Of a DNA stretch of 64,000 nt, positions 1 to 8,628 are shown piece after piece. The stretch is from Reinekea forsetii (lineage in GTDB: Bacteria > Pseudomonadota > Gammaproteobacteria > Pseudomonadales > Natronospirillaceae). The notes under the pieces are model-generated. The model worked only from the letters and a program-made list of their open reading frames with translations, was not told where the DNA came from and did not search any database. The translations under genes and the position numbers were made by a program. Every line of letters starts with the position of its first letter. Within the stretch, counting starts at the first letter, position 1. The DNA is taken from the NCBI RefSeq assembly GCF_018860385.1, contig NZ_JAHKPH010000011.1:372001-436000 (forward strand). Reading direction: 5' to 3'.

Positions 1-523
1 CATTGATTTTCGATTCGCCCCCAACCCGGAAATCGATGCCTTGTTGGTTGCAGACAAAATTGATATAGGATTCATGACTCAACAGTCTAGCTCAGCGACG
101 TTAAAGACTGAGTTGATTGCCCACGAAGAATTGCGGCTTGTAATGGCCTCTGGTATAAAATCTGTCAGTTGGCAAACTCTGCTTAAATTAGGCTTTATCG
201 ATCACCCAGATGGCGCACATCATGCTGATCAGCTGTTAGCGGGTAATTTTAAGGAATATCAATCAATAGGGCAGATACCAAAGGCCGGATTTTCCAATCA
301 AATAAACTTAATTCTAGAGCCTGTAGCACTGGGATTGGGGTTTACTGTGTTACCTCAGCACGCCGTTAATTCATTTAGAGACCCATCATTAATAAATGCT
401 CACCGCCTTAATCGACCCGTAACAGAACCTATCTATCTTGGTTCGCACCTCTTTAAGCATAAGCCAAACCGAGTTGTGACCATCGTAAATGAGGCAATAT
501 CAGCTTTATCGTCAATGGTGTAG
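1..523 (+). CDS. LysR-type transcriptional regulator, C-terminal part (5' truncated by window edge)
   Basis: The frame is open from base 2 to the TAG at 521-523, so the start and the N-terminal helix-turn-helix lie outside the window. What remains is about 173 residues of a LysR substrate-binding domain. Its features are the stretch 'DKIDIGFMTQQ' (the D-x-G-F/L position of the first effector lobe), a hinge-like 'EELRLVMA', and near the end 'PVALGLGFTVLPQHAV', the typical G-x-G-(F/I)-x-x-(L/V)-P segment of LysR effector domains. The next gene, a homocysteine S-methyltransferase, starts 91 bases downstream on the same strand and may be co-transcribed, but the effector cannot be told. The family call is fairly secure; the regulon is unknown. 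Confidence 0.85.
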   Translation, partial: IDFRFAPNPEIDALLVADKIDIGFMTQQSSSATLKTELIAHEELRLVMASGIKSVSWQTLLKLGFIDHPDGAHHADQLLAGNFKEYQSIGQIPKAGFSNQINLILEPVALGLGFTVLPQHAVNSFRDPSLINAHRLNRPVTEPIYLGSHLFKHKPNRVVTIVNEAISALSSMV

Positions 524-614
524 TGGATTGTTTTCAGAAACAACTCGTGAGCTAGTAATACTAAAGGGTTTGGTGTAATTGTAGGCTATTCGAAACATTA
601 AATAGGAACAGTCT

Positions 615-1547
615 ATGGCCATTTATCGGTACGCTTTGCCGCACCTCGGTAATGAGTTGTTTGCCTGCTATACCGGTATGGAAACGGATCTAATATTTAA
701 TAAAAATATTCCACTGCCAGGGTTTGCCGCTTATCCGTTACTGAACGATGAACAACATCGGGTGTTACTTGAAAATTACTATCGTTCTTTGATTCAAATG
801 GCAAAGAAACACAAGGTTGGCGTCATTTTAGATTCCATCACCTGGGTTGCAAATGCCGATAGAGCTGCGGAGCTAGGCTACAGCTTAGAAGAGCTTGCAG
901 AGTTTAATAAAAATGCCATCAAGTTGATTCATTCTGTTCGAGAGCAAGAAAATTATTGGCCTGCCGTATTGTGTGGGCAAGTCGGTCCAAGAGGGGATGG
1001 TTATATCCAAGACAAACCAATGAGCATAATAGAAGCCCGCGATTATCACAGTGTTCAATTGGCCGCCTATGCAGAAACAGAGGTCGATTTTGTCTGCGCG
1101 TTTACGCTGGGCAATGCACAAGAGGCTGCAGGGATAGTTTTGGCGGCAAATGCGTTTGAGTTGCCGGTTGCCATTTCCTTTACGGTAGAAACAGACGGCC
1201 GCCTTCCAACAGGTATGTCGCTTCAGAAAGCTGTGGAGTATGTAGATGCACACACCCAAGCCAGCGCTTTATATTATTTGGTTAATTGTGCACATCCTGA
1301 TCACTTGCTTCGAAGCTTCAACAGCGAGCCTTGGATTCAGCGTGTTAGGGGCGTTGTAGCGAATGCTTCGCGGTGCAGTCACGAAGAACTAGAAAGTGCG
1401 CTAGAGCTTGATGATGGTGCCCCTACTGAACTCGCCGAACAGTTAAGTCAACTGCGACTTAGTTATCCGCATTTTAATGTGTTTGGCGGGTGTTGTGGGA
1501 CAGACCAAAGGCACATGAATGCCATAATGGCAGCAACCAAGGATTAA
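615..1547 (+). CDS. Homocysteine S-methyltransferase family protein
   Basis: 310 residues, the usual length for MmuM-type enzymes. These transfer a methyl group from S-methylmethionine or a similar donor to homocysteine to make methionine in the cytoplasm. The three expected zinc-binding cysteines are visible: one in 'LVNCAHPDHL' (about residue 226) and a Cys pair in 'FGGCCGTDQRHM' near the C-terminus. The N-terminus ('ACYTGMETDL') is a variant of the usual L-D-G-x-x-x-T-E-L opening, so this is a divergent member. Its methyl donor could be S-methylmethionine, dimethylsulfoniopropionate or another compound. The ATG at 615 follows an AGGA at 604-607. It sits downstream of a LysR gene on the same strand. 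Confidence 0.85.
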   Translation: MAIYRYALPHLGNELFACYTGMETDLIFNKNIPLPGFAAYPLLNDEQHRVLLENYYRSLIQMAKKHKVGVILDSITWVANADRAAELGYSLEELAEFNKNAIKLIHSVREQENYWPAVLCGQVGPRGDGYIQDKPMSIIEARDYHSVQLAAYAETEVDFVCAFTLGNAQEAAGIVLAANAFELPVAISFTVETDGRLPTGMSLQKAVEYVDAHTQASALYYLVNCAHPDHLLRSFNSEPWIQRVRGVVANASRCSHEELESALELDDGAPTELAEQLSQLRLSYPHFNVFGGCCGTDQRHMNAIMAATKD

Positions 1548-1800
1548 TAGGCTATTTTACCACCTGGTCAGAATGTCATTCGAGTTAATAATCGGTTTCT
1601 ATGCAGTATATTGCCGCTTAATTTACGGCTAGATTGTTAAATTTTTGACCTGATGTGCAGTTTGGTATTTATTTTTGTAGCTGCGGCGCGTAAATTGGCG
1701 GTAGTCGTGACGATTTACAATAATTAGACGCATAAGAAGCGCGCGTCCGACCATTGCTCACAAAATCGCTCAATACTCTAATAAATCAAAGGAAAGCATT

Positions 1801-4800
1801 GTGAAACTTAAAACGTCTTTGCTTGTGGCGTCGATACTGTTGCCCTCAATTACGATGGCAGCATCAGACCTTGAACGGGTCGTCTGGATCGAACAGCCCG
1901 ATACTGAAGCAACTATTGCCTGGCGACAAACCAGCGGTGAAAACCCTCGCGTTGAGTTTGGCCAAGGGCAATCGCCTGAAAACTGGTTAACTCAAGCAGT
2001 AGAACAGGTGACAACGATGTCCCATCCCGATGATGGTGATGTTACGCTTGAAACCCATATCGCTCGATTATCTGGTCTTTCTCCAAATACCGATTACAGC
2101 TACCGAATATGTGATAGCGAAGGGTGTGGTGATAGCTCATGGTTCAAAACCGCCCCGAATTCACCCACTGAGTTTACTTATGTTGCCGGTGGCGATTCAC
2201 GAACTAATCGTGAACCACGGCAAATGGGCAATAAACTCGTTAGCCAAATCCGCCCACTGTTTGTGTTGTTTAATGGTGATTTCACCGACGACGGCAACCA
2301 CGAACAATGGGTAGCATGGTTAGAAGATTGGCAGTTGACGCGCAGTGAAGATGGTCGTGTTTACCCTATTATTGCTTCGCACGGAAACCATGAAAATGAT
2401 GTCATAGACATGCTGAGCTATGTGTTTGGTGTGCCAGAAACATCTTACTATGTTGCCAACATCGGCGGCAGTATGATGGATATCTTTTCGCTCAATTCTG
2501 AATTAGAGCCTGGCGTAGGTTATGGTGCCTACTCTGATCAAGACGCAACAGCGTGGGAAGCTCAAAACCAGAAGTTTGTTGCTGATGCTAAGGCCTCTGT
2601 TGCAGACTGGAAGTTAGCCAATTACCACCGCCCAATGCGCCCTCATACCTCGGGCAAAACCGAAGGTGAAGGCCGAATTGCGGCATGGGCACCTACTTTT
2701 ACAGAGACTAACTTTAAGATTCTGGTTGAATCTGACACGCATATGTCTAAGTACACCTACCCAGTGGTTTATAGCCAAGCGGAAGGCAGCTACCAAGACT
2801 TCAAACGTGATGATGTCAACGGAACGATGATCATTGGTGAAGGTTCATGGGGTGCGCCTACTCGACCAACCGATGACGATAAGCCTTGGACTATCGACAG
2901 TGGCTCTTTCTGGCAGTTCAAGCTAGTGCATGCTTCGCCAGACGCGATGAAAATTCACACGGTTCGATTTGGTTCTGAGCATGAAACATTGCGCGGGGTT
3001 AAAACGGATATTTCAACGGTTGGCACTCTAACTCAAGCCGACCAAGACGCGAACCCATTTGCCGTTCCTGCAAATTTACCGCTGTGGCAGCCATTGGCTG
3101 GTTCATCTATAACAATGACTTTAGATGGCTTTAAGGGTGCTGAGATCAATAGTGTGCAACTTGTTGGCTCTAAGGCCGAGTGGGCTTATTTGGATGATGG
3201 CTCTTCGGCAGACGGTTGGAATACTCTCGATTTTGATGATGCTTCTTGGGCTAAAGGTAATGCACAGCTAGGGTATGGCGATGGCGATGAAGTGACTGAA
3301 ATTAGCTTTGGCTCGGATGAGAAAAACAAACACCCGACTACTTATTTCCGTAAATCGTTTAACCTAGATGACCCATCTAAAGTAATCAAACTTACTCTAC
3401 GCCTCTTAAGAGATGATGGTGCGGTTGTATACATAAACGGTCAGGAAGTTGTGCGTTCAAATATGCCTGACGGCGACATTACGCCAACTACTTTTGCCGG
3501 TTCAGGTATTGGTGGCGGTGCAGAAAGCACATTTTATGAATACGCCTTGTTTGCAGATGCATTGCAAGCCGGTAAAAACGTAGTGGCTGTAGAAGTACAT
3601 CAATCAGATGCGGGCAGTTCTGACCTATCATTTGATATGGATTTAACCGCGGTGGTATCAACGACCGATAAAGCCTTGGCCGATGCAACCACTGAGCTTA
3701 CCGCTAAAGCATTGTCTGTTAGTGAAATTCAGTTGAATTGGTCCGACGATGAAGCCTTTGACGAAGTCGGATATCAGCTAGAGCGTAAAGTTGGAAACGG
3801 CGCTTGGGAAATCCTTACTTGGCGTTTAGAAGCTAATGAAACGGCTTATTTAGATAAAAAGCTGGTTGAAGGCGCAACTTATACTTACCGAGTGCGTCCT
3901 TATAACGCCGCTGGCTTAGGCAATGTAAGCAACGAGTTAAGCATTGCAACGCTTTCAAACCCTACCCCAAAACTGTATGAAGAAACCTTCGAGTCGGGTG
4001 GCTGGGGTGAATTAACCATGTTCAATAAGGCATCGAATGCCGATTGGGTGGTCGTTGAAAGAGCCGAAGCTTTTTATGCCCAAAACAATGGTTACGGTGC
4101 CGACACCGCCAGTGACGATTGGATCATTACGCCGGCGTTTGCTCTTAACTACTATGCCGATGCTCAATTAGCGTTTGAAAGTGCCTACAACTACGGCGGT
4201 CCTTTGATCAATGTGTTGTATTCAAATGATTATGATCCTGCTGTAAATGAAGACCCTACGACAGCTCAGTGGACAGCGATTGCAGAGTGTAAAGCGGTCG
4301 ACAATGTTCAACCATGTTGGAACGAGCCTTCAACAGGCAGCTACGTTTTTGAAGCCAGTGAAGTTGATATCAGTTCTATAAAAGGCGACAACGTGCGCTT
4401 TGCCTTCCAGTATGTTTCAACTGGAACAGGTGGAGGAGATGGCCGTTATTGGCAGCTAGATAACATTGTTGTCCGTGGTCTTTATAATGCACCTGCCTTA
4501 GTAGGTGATGCTTTAGATGCTGGCATTCCTGCGGATTGGTCTGCAGTTAGTGTGGCATCAGATAAAGATTGGGCGCCAGGAACTCGAGCTGAACAAGCGG
4601 GTATTTTTGCTAATGGTTTCGGTGGCGATGCTGCCAGTGAAGATTGGTTGATTTTGCCAACTGTATCGTTAAGCGAAGATGATAATGCCGCGTTTGAATT
4701 CGATTTTTATCAGAAATATGGCGGACCTGAGCTCCAAGTGATGGTCTCAACCGATTACGACGGTGACGCCGCAAATGCTACATGGTCTGATTTAAACGTT

Positions 4801-6840
4801 GATTTTCCTGTACTGGACGACACATGGATGACAATGGGGCCTATTAGCCTGAAAGGTTATACCGGTAATGTGACTCTAGCATTTTTGTACACGACTTCAG
4901 GTACCGGCGGTGGCGAAGGTGCATACTACGGTGTGGCTAATGCGTTCGTAAAAGCTCACTTAAAGGGTGTATTTCAGCAGCGCGTTGTATGGACAGAAGG
5001 TTTTGAAGATGTCAGCACGTTTGGAACCTTTAGTGCTTATTCACGTGCGAGTAATGCCGATTGGGTTGTTGAAGAACGAGCCGATAACCTAGGCGCGGTG
5101 GCCAACGGTTTTGGCGCCGATGCTAAAAGTGATGATTGGCTCATTTCACCTCAGTTCCATATTTTAGATTGGCAGAATGCTCAATTTTCTTTTGATGTCT
5201 ACACTAAGTATGGCGGACCCGCTCTTGAACTATACATCAGCAATGATTATAGCGGCGAAGGCGATCCATTAGACGCTAATTGGACTCAAATTGAGTTTGA
5301 TCAATCGCAAGAAGTTAGTGATGCTTGGAACCATTACCAAGTTGATGTATCTGGCTACACCGGTGCGGCACATGTGGCCTTCCGTTACTTAACCAACGGA
5401 ACAGGCGGTGGTGAAGGCCGACGATTAGGTGTTGATAACCCAACTTTAATCAGTACATACGGAGAAGAAACCTTGAAAGCCAACTTCTCGATAGCCACTA
5501 CAACCGTAACCACTATTCAACCCGTAAGTTTTGAAGCCAACGTTAAAGGTGGAGAGGCGCCGTACACCATAAACTGGAATTTAGGCGATGGGCAGGTTGC
5601 CAATGGTGACGCGGTTGAACATACCTATTCAAAAGCTGGAAACTATACAGTAACGCTGAGTGTTGCAGACGCTAACGGCAACAGTGTTGAACAAGCGCGT
5701 GAAAGCTACGTGAATGTCTTGCAATCAACCGATATAGGTGTGCCTTCTTATGCTGGTGATGTACGAGTAGCCACATTTAATGCTTATTTAAACCGCAGCA
5801 GTGAAGGCCAAATTTTGGCTGACGCTCAAAGTGGTGAAGATGCGCAAATTAAAAACGTGGCTGAAATTATTCAACGCGTACGCCCGCATGTCGTCTTGCT
5901 TCAAGAGTTTGACTATGTCGCCGATGGCTCAGCCGTTAAAGCGCTGCAGGAGAACTACTTAAGCAACGGCTTAAATGGTGCGGAAGGTATCGATTACCCC
6001 TATGTATATCTTGCAGAAAGCAATACCGGCATCATTACACCATTTGATTTCAACAAAGATGGAAAATCAGGACAGTATGGTGATGATGCCTATGGTTTTG
6101 GTATGTTCTATGGCCAGTACGGCATGGTGCTGTTGTCTCAATACCCAATTGACTACGACAACGCTCGCACTTTCCAAAAGTTTTTATGGAAAGATATGCC
6201 CGATGCTAAATTACCTGTTAATCCTGAAACGGGTGAAAGCTGGTATACCGAAGAAGAGTTAGCGGTATTCCGTTTATCTTCTAAAAGTCACTGGGATATT
6301 CCGGTTAAAGTCGGCAAACATACGCTACACGTTTTAGCCAGTCACCCTACGCCACCCGTATTTGATGGCGATGAAGACAGAAACGGTAAACGCAACCACG
6401 ATGAAACTCGTTTTTGGCGTGATTACGTTGAGCCAGCACGTTCAGCCTACATCTATGACGATAATGGCACCAAAGGTGGCATGAAGGGCGATCGTCATCA
6501 CTTTGTAGTAATGGGAGATCTTAACGCTTCTCCAGTAGAGGGTGATGCAACCGATAATCCAATCGGGTTGTTAACGGCATCTGAGAAAGTGATGAGCGAT
6601 GTTCGTCCAACCAGCCCAGGTGGTGTGGACAACGATCCTAACAATGAAAACGCCGCCGCACATACCGCTGACTGGAAAATGCGCGCAGACTATGTTCTTC
6701 CTGGAACTTGGGGCAATAAAGTCGAGCAAAGTGGTGTTTATTGGCCTGGAATCGCCGATGTGAATTATCGATTGGTCGGCCCTGGAGTTCAAAGCTCTGA
6801 CCACCGTTTAGTTTGGGTTGATTTAAGCTTTACCCAGTAA
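1801..6840 (+). CDS. Secreted multidomain metallophosphoesterase / endonuclease-exonuclease-phosphatase protein
   Basis: A 1679-residue exported protein. Reading order: signal peptide (1-20, ending TMA before ASD); purple-acid-phosphatase-like N-domain (about 22-115); calcineurin-like metallophosphoesterase with D132, GDFTDDG (159-165), GNHE (195-198), H276 and H314; a beta-sandwich (about 455-610); a fibronectin III-like domain (about 625-718); three repeated 'choice-of-anchor J'-like modules (about 727-893, 900-1055, 1064-1218), each with an 'ASDDW/KSDDWLI' core; a PKD domain (1226-1307); and a C-terminal DNase I-like EEP domain with N1327, QE at 1368-1369, H1515, GDLN (1572-1575) and SDH (1666-1668). 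All core metal and catalytic residues of both enzymes appear present. It probably releases phosphate from extracellular organic phosphate and DNA. GTG start after AAAGGAAAG; no C-terminal sorting signal seen. Substrate is inference. Confidence 0.88.
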   Translation: MKLKTSLLVASILLPSITMAASDLERVVWIEQPDTEATIAWRQTSGENPRVEFGQGQSPENWLTQAVEQVTTMSHPDDGDVTLETHIARLSGLSPNTDYSYRICDSEGCGDSSWFKTAPNSPTEFTYVAGGDSRTNREPRQMGNKLVSQIRPLFVLFNGDFTDDGNHEQWVAWLEDWQLTRSEDGRVYPIIASHGNHENDVIDMLSYVFGVPETSYYVANIGGSMMDIFSLNSELEPGVGYGAYSDQDATAWEAQNQKFVADAKASVADWKLANYHRPMRPHTSGKTEGEGRIAAWAPTFTETNFKILVESDTHMSKYTYPVVYSQAEGSYQDFKRDDVNGTMIIGEGSWGAPTRPTDDDKPWTIDSGSFWQFKLVHASPDAMKIHTVRFGSEHETLRGVKTDISTVGTLTQADQDANPFAVPANLPLWQPLAGSSITMTLDGFKGAEINSVQLVGSKAEWAYLDDGSSADGWNTLDFDDASWAKGNAQLGYGDGDEVTEISFGSDEKNKHPTTYFRKSFNLDDPSKVIKLTLRLLRDDGAVVYINGQEVVRSNMPDGDITPTTFAGSGIGGGAESTFYEYALFADALQAGKNVVAVEVHQSDAGSSDLSFDMDLTAVVSTTDKALADATTELTAKALSVSEIQLNWSDDEAFDEVGYQLERKVGNGAWEILTWRLEANETAYLDKKLVEGATYTYRVRPYNAAGLGNVSNELSIATLSNPTPKLYEETFESGGWGELTMFNKASNADWVVVERAEAFYAQNNGYGADTASDDWIITPAFALNYYADAQLAFESAYNYGGPLINVLYSNDYDPAVNEDPTTAQWTAIAECKAVDNVQPCWNEPSTGSYVFEASEVDISSIKGDNVRFAFQYVSTGTGGGDGRYWQLDNIVVRGLYNAPALVGDALDAGIPADWSAVSVASDKDWAPGTRAEQAGIFANGFGGDAASEDWLILPTVSLSEDDNAAFEFDFYQKYGGPELQVMVSTDYDGDAANATWSDLNVDFPVLDDTWMTMGPISLKGYTGNVTLAFLYTTSGTGGGEGAYYGVANAFVKAHLKGVFQQRVVWTEGFEDVSTFGTFSAYSRASNADWVVEERADNLGAVANGFGADAKSDDWLISPQFHILDWQNAQFSFDVYTKYGGPALELYISNDYSGEGDPLDANWTQIEFDQSQEVSDAWNHYQVDVSGYTGAAHVAFRYLTNGTGGGEGRRLGVDNPTLISTYGEETLKANFSIATTTVTTIQPVSFEANVKGGEAPYTINWNLGDGQVANGDAVEHTYSKAGNYTVTLSVADANGNSVEQARESYVNVLQSTDIGVPSYAGDVRVATFNAYLNRSSEGQILADAQSGEDAQIKNVAEIIQRVRPHVVLLQEFDYVADGSAVKALQENYLSNGLNGAEGIDYPYVYLAESNTGIITPFDFNKDGKSGQYGDDAYGFGMFYGQYGMVLLSQYPIDYDNARTFQKFLWKDMPDAKLPVNPETGESWYTEEELAVFRLSSKSHWDIPVKVGKHTLHVLASHPTPPVFDGDEDRNGKRNHDETRFWRDYVEPARSAYIYDDNGTKGGMKGDRHHFVVMGDLNASPVEGDATDNPIGLLTASEKVMSDVRPTSPGGVDNDPNNENAAAHTADWKMRADYVLPGTWGNKVEQSGVYWPGIADVNYRLVGPGVQSSDHRLVWVDLSFTQ

Positions 6841-6856
6841 TCGTTTGATTTAATTT

Positions 6857-6886
6857 AAAAGGGCTGCATTGGCAGCCCTTTTTTTT
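6857..6886 (+). terminator. Rho-independent terminator after the secreted phosphatase-nuclease gene
   Basis: Stem GGGCTGC (6861-6867), loop ATTG, GCAGCCC (6872-6878), followed by a run of eight T. It lies 20 bases after the stop codon at 6840. Confidence 0.92.
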
Positions 6887-6996
6887 ATGGCGCAAACCAA
6901 GCTGCCACCTGTTATAGAGTGAATATTAGGCTAACAAATGTGACGAATGAGCAATGTTGATCTATACCTAATTAAGTGGACCATTAGGAGGAACCA

Positions 6997-8157
6997 GTGT
7001 TGGACTTATTTAAGCAGTTATTTTCAGATGAATTTATGCCCCATGGCATGTGTTATCTCTGGCAGCCAGAATTGCTATGGTTACACGTCATCTCAGATGC
7101 GTTCATTTTCTTTTCTTACGTCAGCATCCCAATTACCCTTGTTTACATTTTAAATATGCGCCGAGACTTAGTCTTTTCAAAAGTTATGGCCTTGTTTGGT
7201 GCTTTTGTTTTGCTATGTGGAATTACGCATGCGATTTCTGTTTGGAATGTTTGGAACGGAACCTATTGGCTCAGCGGTAGTGTAAAAGCCGTCACGGCCG
7301 TTGTTTCTGTTGCTACGGCTTATATGCTCTGGAAGTTAGCACCCACGTTGCGTGATGTCCCCACGGTTAAGCAATTGTCTAATGAAGTTGAGCAACGCAA
7401 AGTAGTTGAAGCTAACTTGCAAGAAAAAACACTCCATTTAAAAGAAGAGTCTGGCCGTATTGCCAGCATGAATGAAGAGCTGAAAGCCTTTGCTTATGCT
7501 TCTTCCCACGACCTTAAATCGCCCTTACGTGGTATTAAGCAATTGGCGGTTTGGATTGAAGAAGATTTAAAACACGTTGATTCCGAGCTGCCGCCAGAAA
7601 TTCCAGAACATTTCGAGCTAATGAAAACTCGGGTGACGCGTATGGAGCGATTATTGGATGACCTGCTTGAGTATAGTGAAATAGGAAAAACAGAGGGCAG
7701 TTCTAGAGAAGTTGAAACGTCGACACTTTGCTCAGAAGTATTTGATCTAGTAGGTGGGAACGATTCGGGATTAACGCTAAAACTTGAGAGCAGTTTACCA
7801 AAATTTAAAACTCACCATACACCTTTTACACAGGTGATCCGTAATTTAATTGACAATGCCATCAAGCACCACGATAAGCCCAATGGCACTATTTTGGTTA
7901 AAGCTCTTGAACATAACAATCAATATGAATTTATTGTAGAGGATGACGGTCCAGGTGTGCCTGAGTCACAGATGGAAAGGGTCGTTGAATTGTTTACTAC
8001 CTTAAAGCCTAAAGATGAGTGCGAAGGCAGTGGTATGGGGCTGGCCATTATTAAAAAAATTATTGCAAATTATGGAGGGGAGATGCGCTTGGCAAAAAAT
8101 GGACAGGGTGGATTAAGCGTGAGCTTTACTTGGCCAAAAAATTTAGATAAATGCTAA
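6997..8157 (+). CDS. Sensor histidine kinase with ethylene-receptor-type transmembrane domain
   Basis: 386 residues. The first ~116 form a three-helix membrane domain that matches the plant ETR1 / cyanobacterial ethylene-binding domain in order and spacing. D34, Y41, C74 and H78 stand at the distances of ETR1 Asp25, Tyr32, Cys65 and His69. C74 and H78 ('LLCGITH') are the family's copper ligands. A coiled-coil linker (about 124-165) leads to the HisKA H-box with H171 ('SSHDLKSPLRG') and an HATPase domain with N-box 'RNLIDNAIKHH', G1 'EDDGPGVP' and 'GSGMGLAI'. There is no GAF domain. The GTG at 6997 follows a perfect AGGAGG (6986-6991). It heads an operon with the next two regulators. Copper/ethylene binding is inferred from motif conservation; a related small hydrophobic ligand or redox signal is possible. 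Confidence 0.9.
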   Translation: MLDLFKQLFSDEFMPHGMCYLWQPELLWLHVISDAFIFFSYVSIPITLVYILNMRRDLVFSKVMALFGAFVLLCGITHAISVWNVWNGTYWLSGSVKAVTAVVSVATAYMLWKLAPTLRDVPTVKQLSNEVEQRKVVEANLQEKTLHLKEESGRIASMNEELKAFAYASSHDLKSPLRGIKQLAVWIEEDLKHVDSELPPEIPEHFELMKTRVTRMERLLDDLLEYSEIGKTEGSSREVETSTLCSEVFDLVGGNDSGLTLKLESSLPKFKTHHTPFTQVIRNLIDNAIKHHDKPNGTILVKALEHNNQYEFIVEDDGPGVPESQMERVVELFTTLKPKDECEGSGMGLAIIKKIIANYGGEMRLAKNGQGGLSVSFTWPKNLDKC

Positions 8158-8182
8158 GAATAAAAATTTAAGTGAAACAATT

Positions 8183-8626
8183 ATGAGTAAAGATTTAAGT
8201 TATAACCAAGTCAATATTTTGCTAATAGAAGACGACGAAATAGACGCAGAAATTGTTAGGCGTGCGTTTAAGCAATTGCGCATTGCTAACCCTGTAACTC
8301 GAGCACGGAATGGTCAAGAAGGATTAGATATATTGCGAAACAACACCATAGATAAGCCAAGAATTGTGCTGTTGGATTTAAATATGCCCGTGATGAACGG
8401 CTTCGAATTCCTTGATGCAATAAGGGATGATGATGATATTAAAGATACGGTGATTTTTGTATTAACAACCTCTAAATCACAAGCTGATTTACTTGCGGCT
8501 TATAAGAAAAATATCGCAGGTTATATTGTAAAATCCGAGCTTGATAGTGGATTTGAATCCCTCATTAATATGTTGACATCCTACTGGCGAATTATTGAAT
8601 TGCCTGCTCATGAGGAGCCAAATTAA
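8183..8626 (+). CDS. Single-domain response regulator (Rcp1-type receiver)
   Basis: 147 residues, a lone CheY-like receiver with no output domain. The acidic pocket is E16-D17-D18, the predicted phosphoacceptor is D65 ('VLLDLNMPVMNGFEFL'), followed by the conserved 'LTTS' and 'YIVKS' positions. The 'IEDDEID' opening and the long alpha4-beta5 segment ('LLAAYKKNIAGYIVK') are typical of the Rcp1 family, which partners phytochrome-like and related histidine kinases. It begins 25 bases after the ethylene-receptor-like kinase and ends 2 bases before the REC-GGDEF-EAL gene. It is therefore probably the phosphoryl carrier or sink of this cascade. The target of the phosphorylated form cannot be read from sequence. 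Confidence 0.92.
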   Translation: MSKDLSYNQVNILLIEDDEIDAEIVRRAFKQLRIANPVTRARNGQEGLDILRNNTIDKPRIVLLDLNMPVMNGFEFLDAIRDDDDIKDTVIFVLTTSKSQADLLAAYKKNIAGYIVKSELDSGFESLINMLTSYWRIIELPAHEEPN

Positions 8627-8628
8627 GG

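Noticed and set aside
885-1259. Minus-strand open frame of 124 codons inside the homocysteine methyltransferase gene
   Set aside because: It lies fully opposite a well-supported gene and has no family motif; treated as a shadow frame. The same applies to the many other frames nested in genes.
1560-1600. Possible Pho box before the secreted phosphatase-nuclease gene
   Set aside because: Only one TGTCAT half is clear and a second correctly spaced half is poor.
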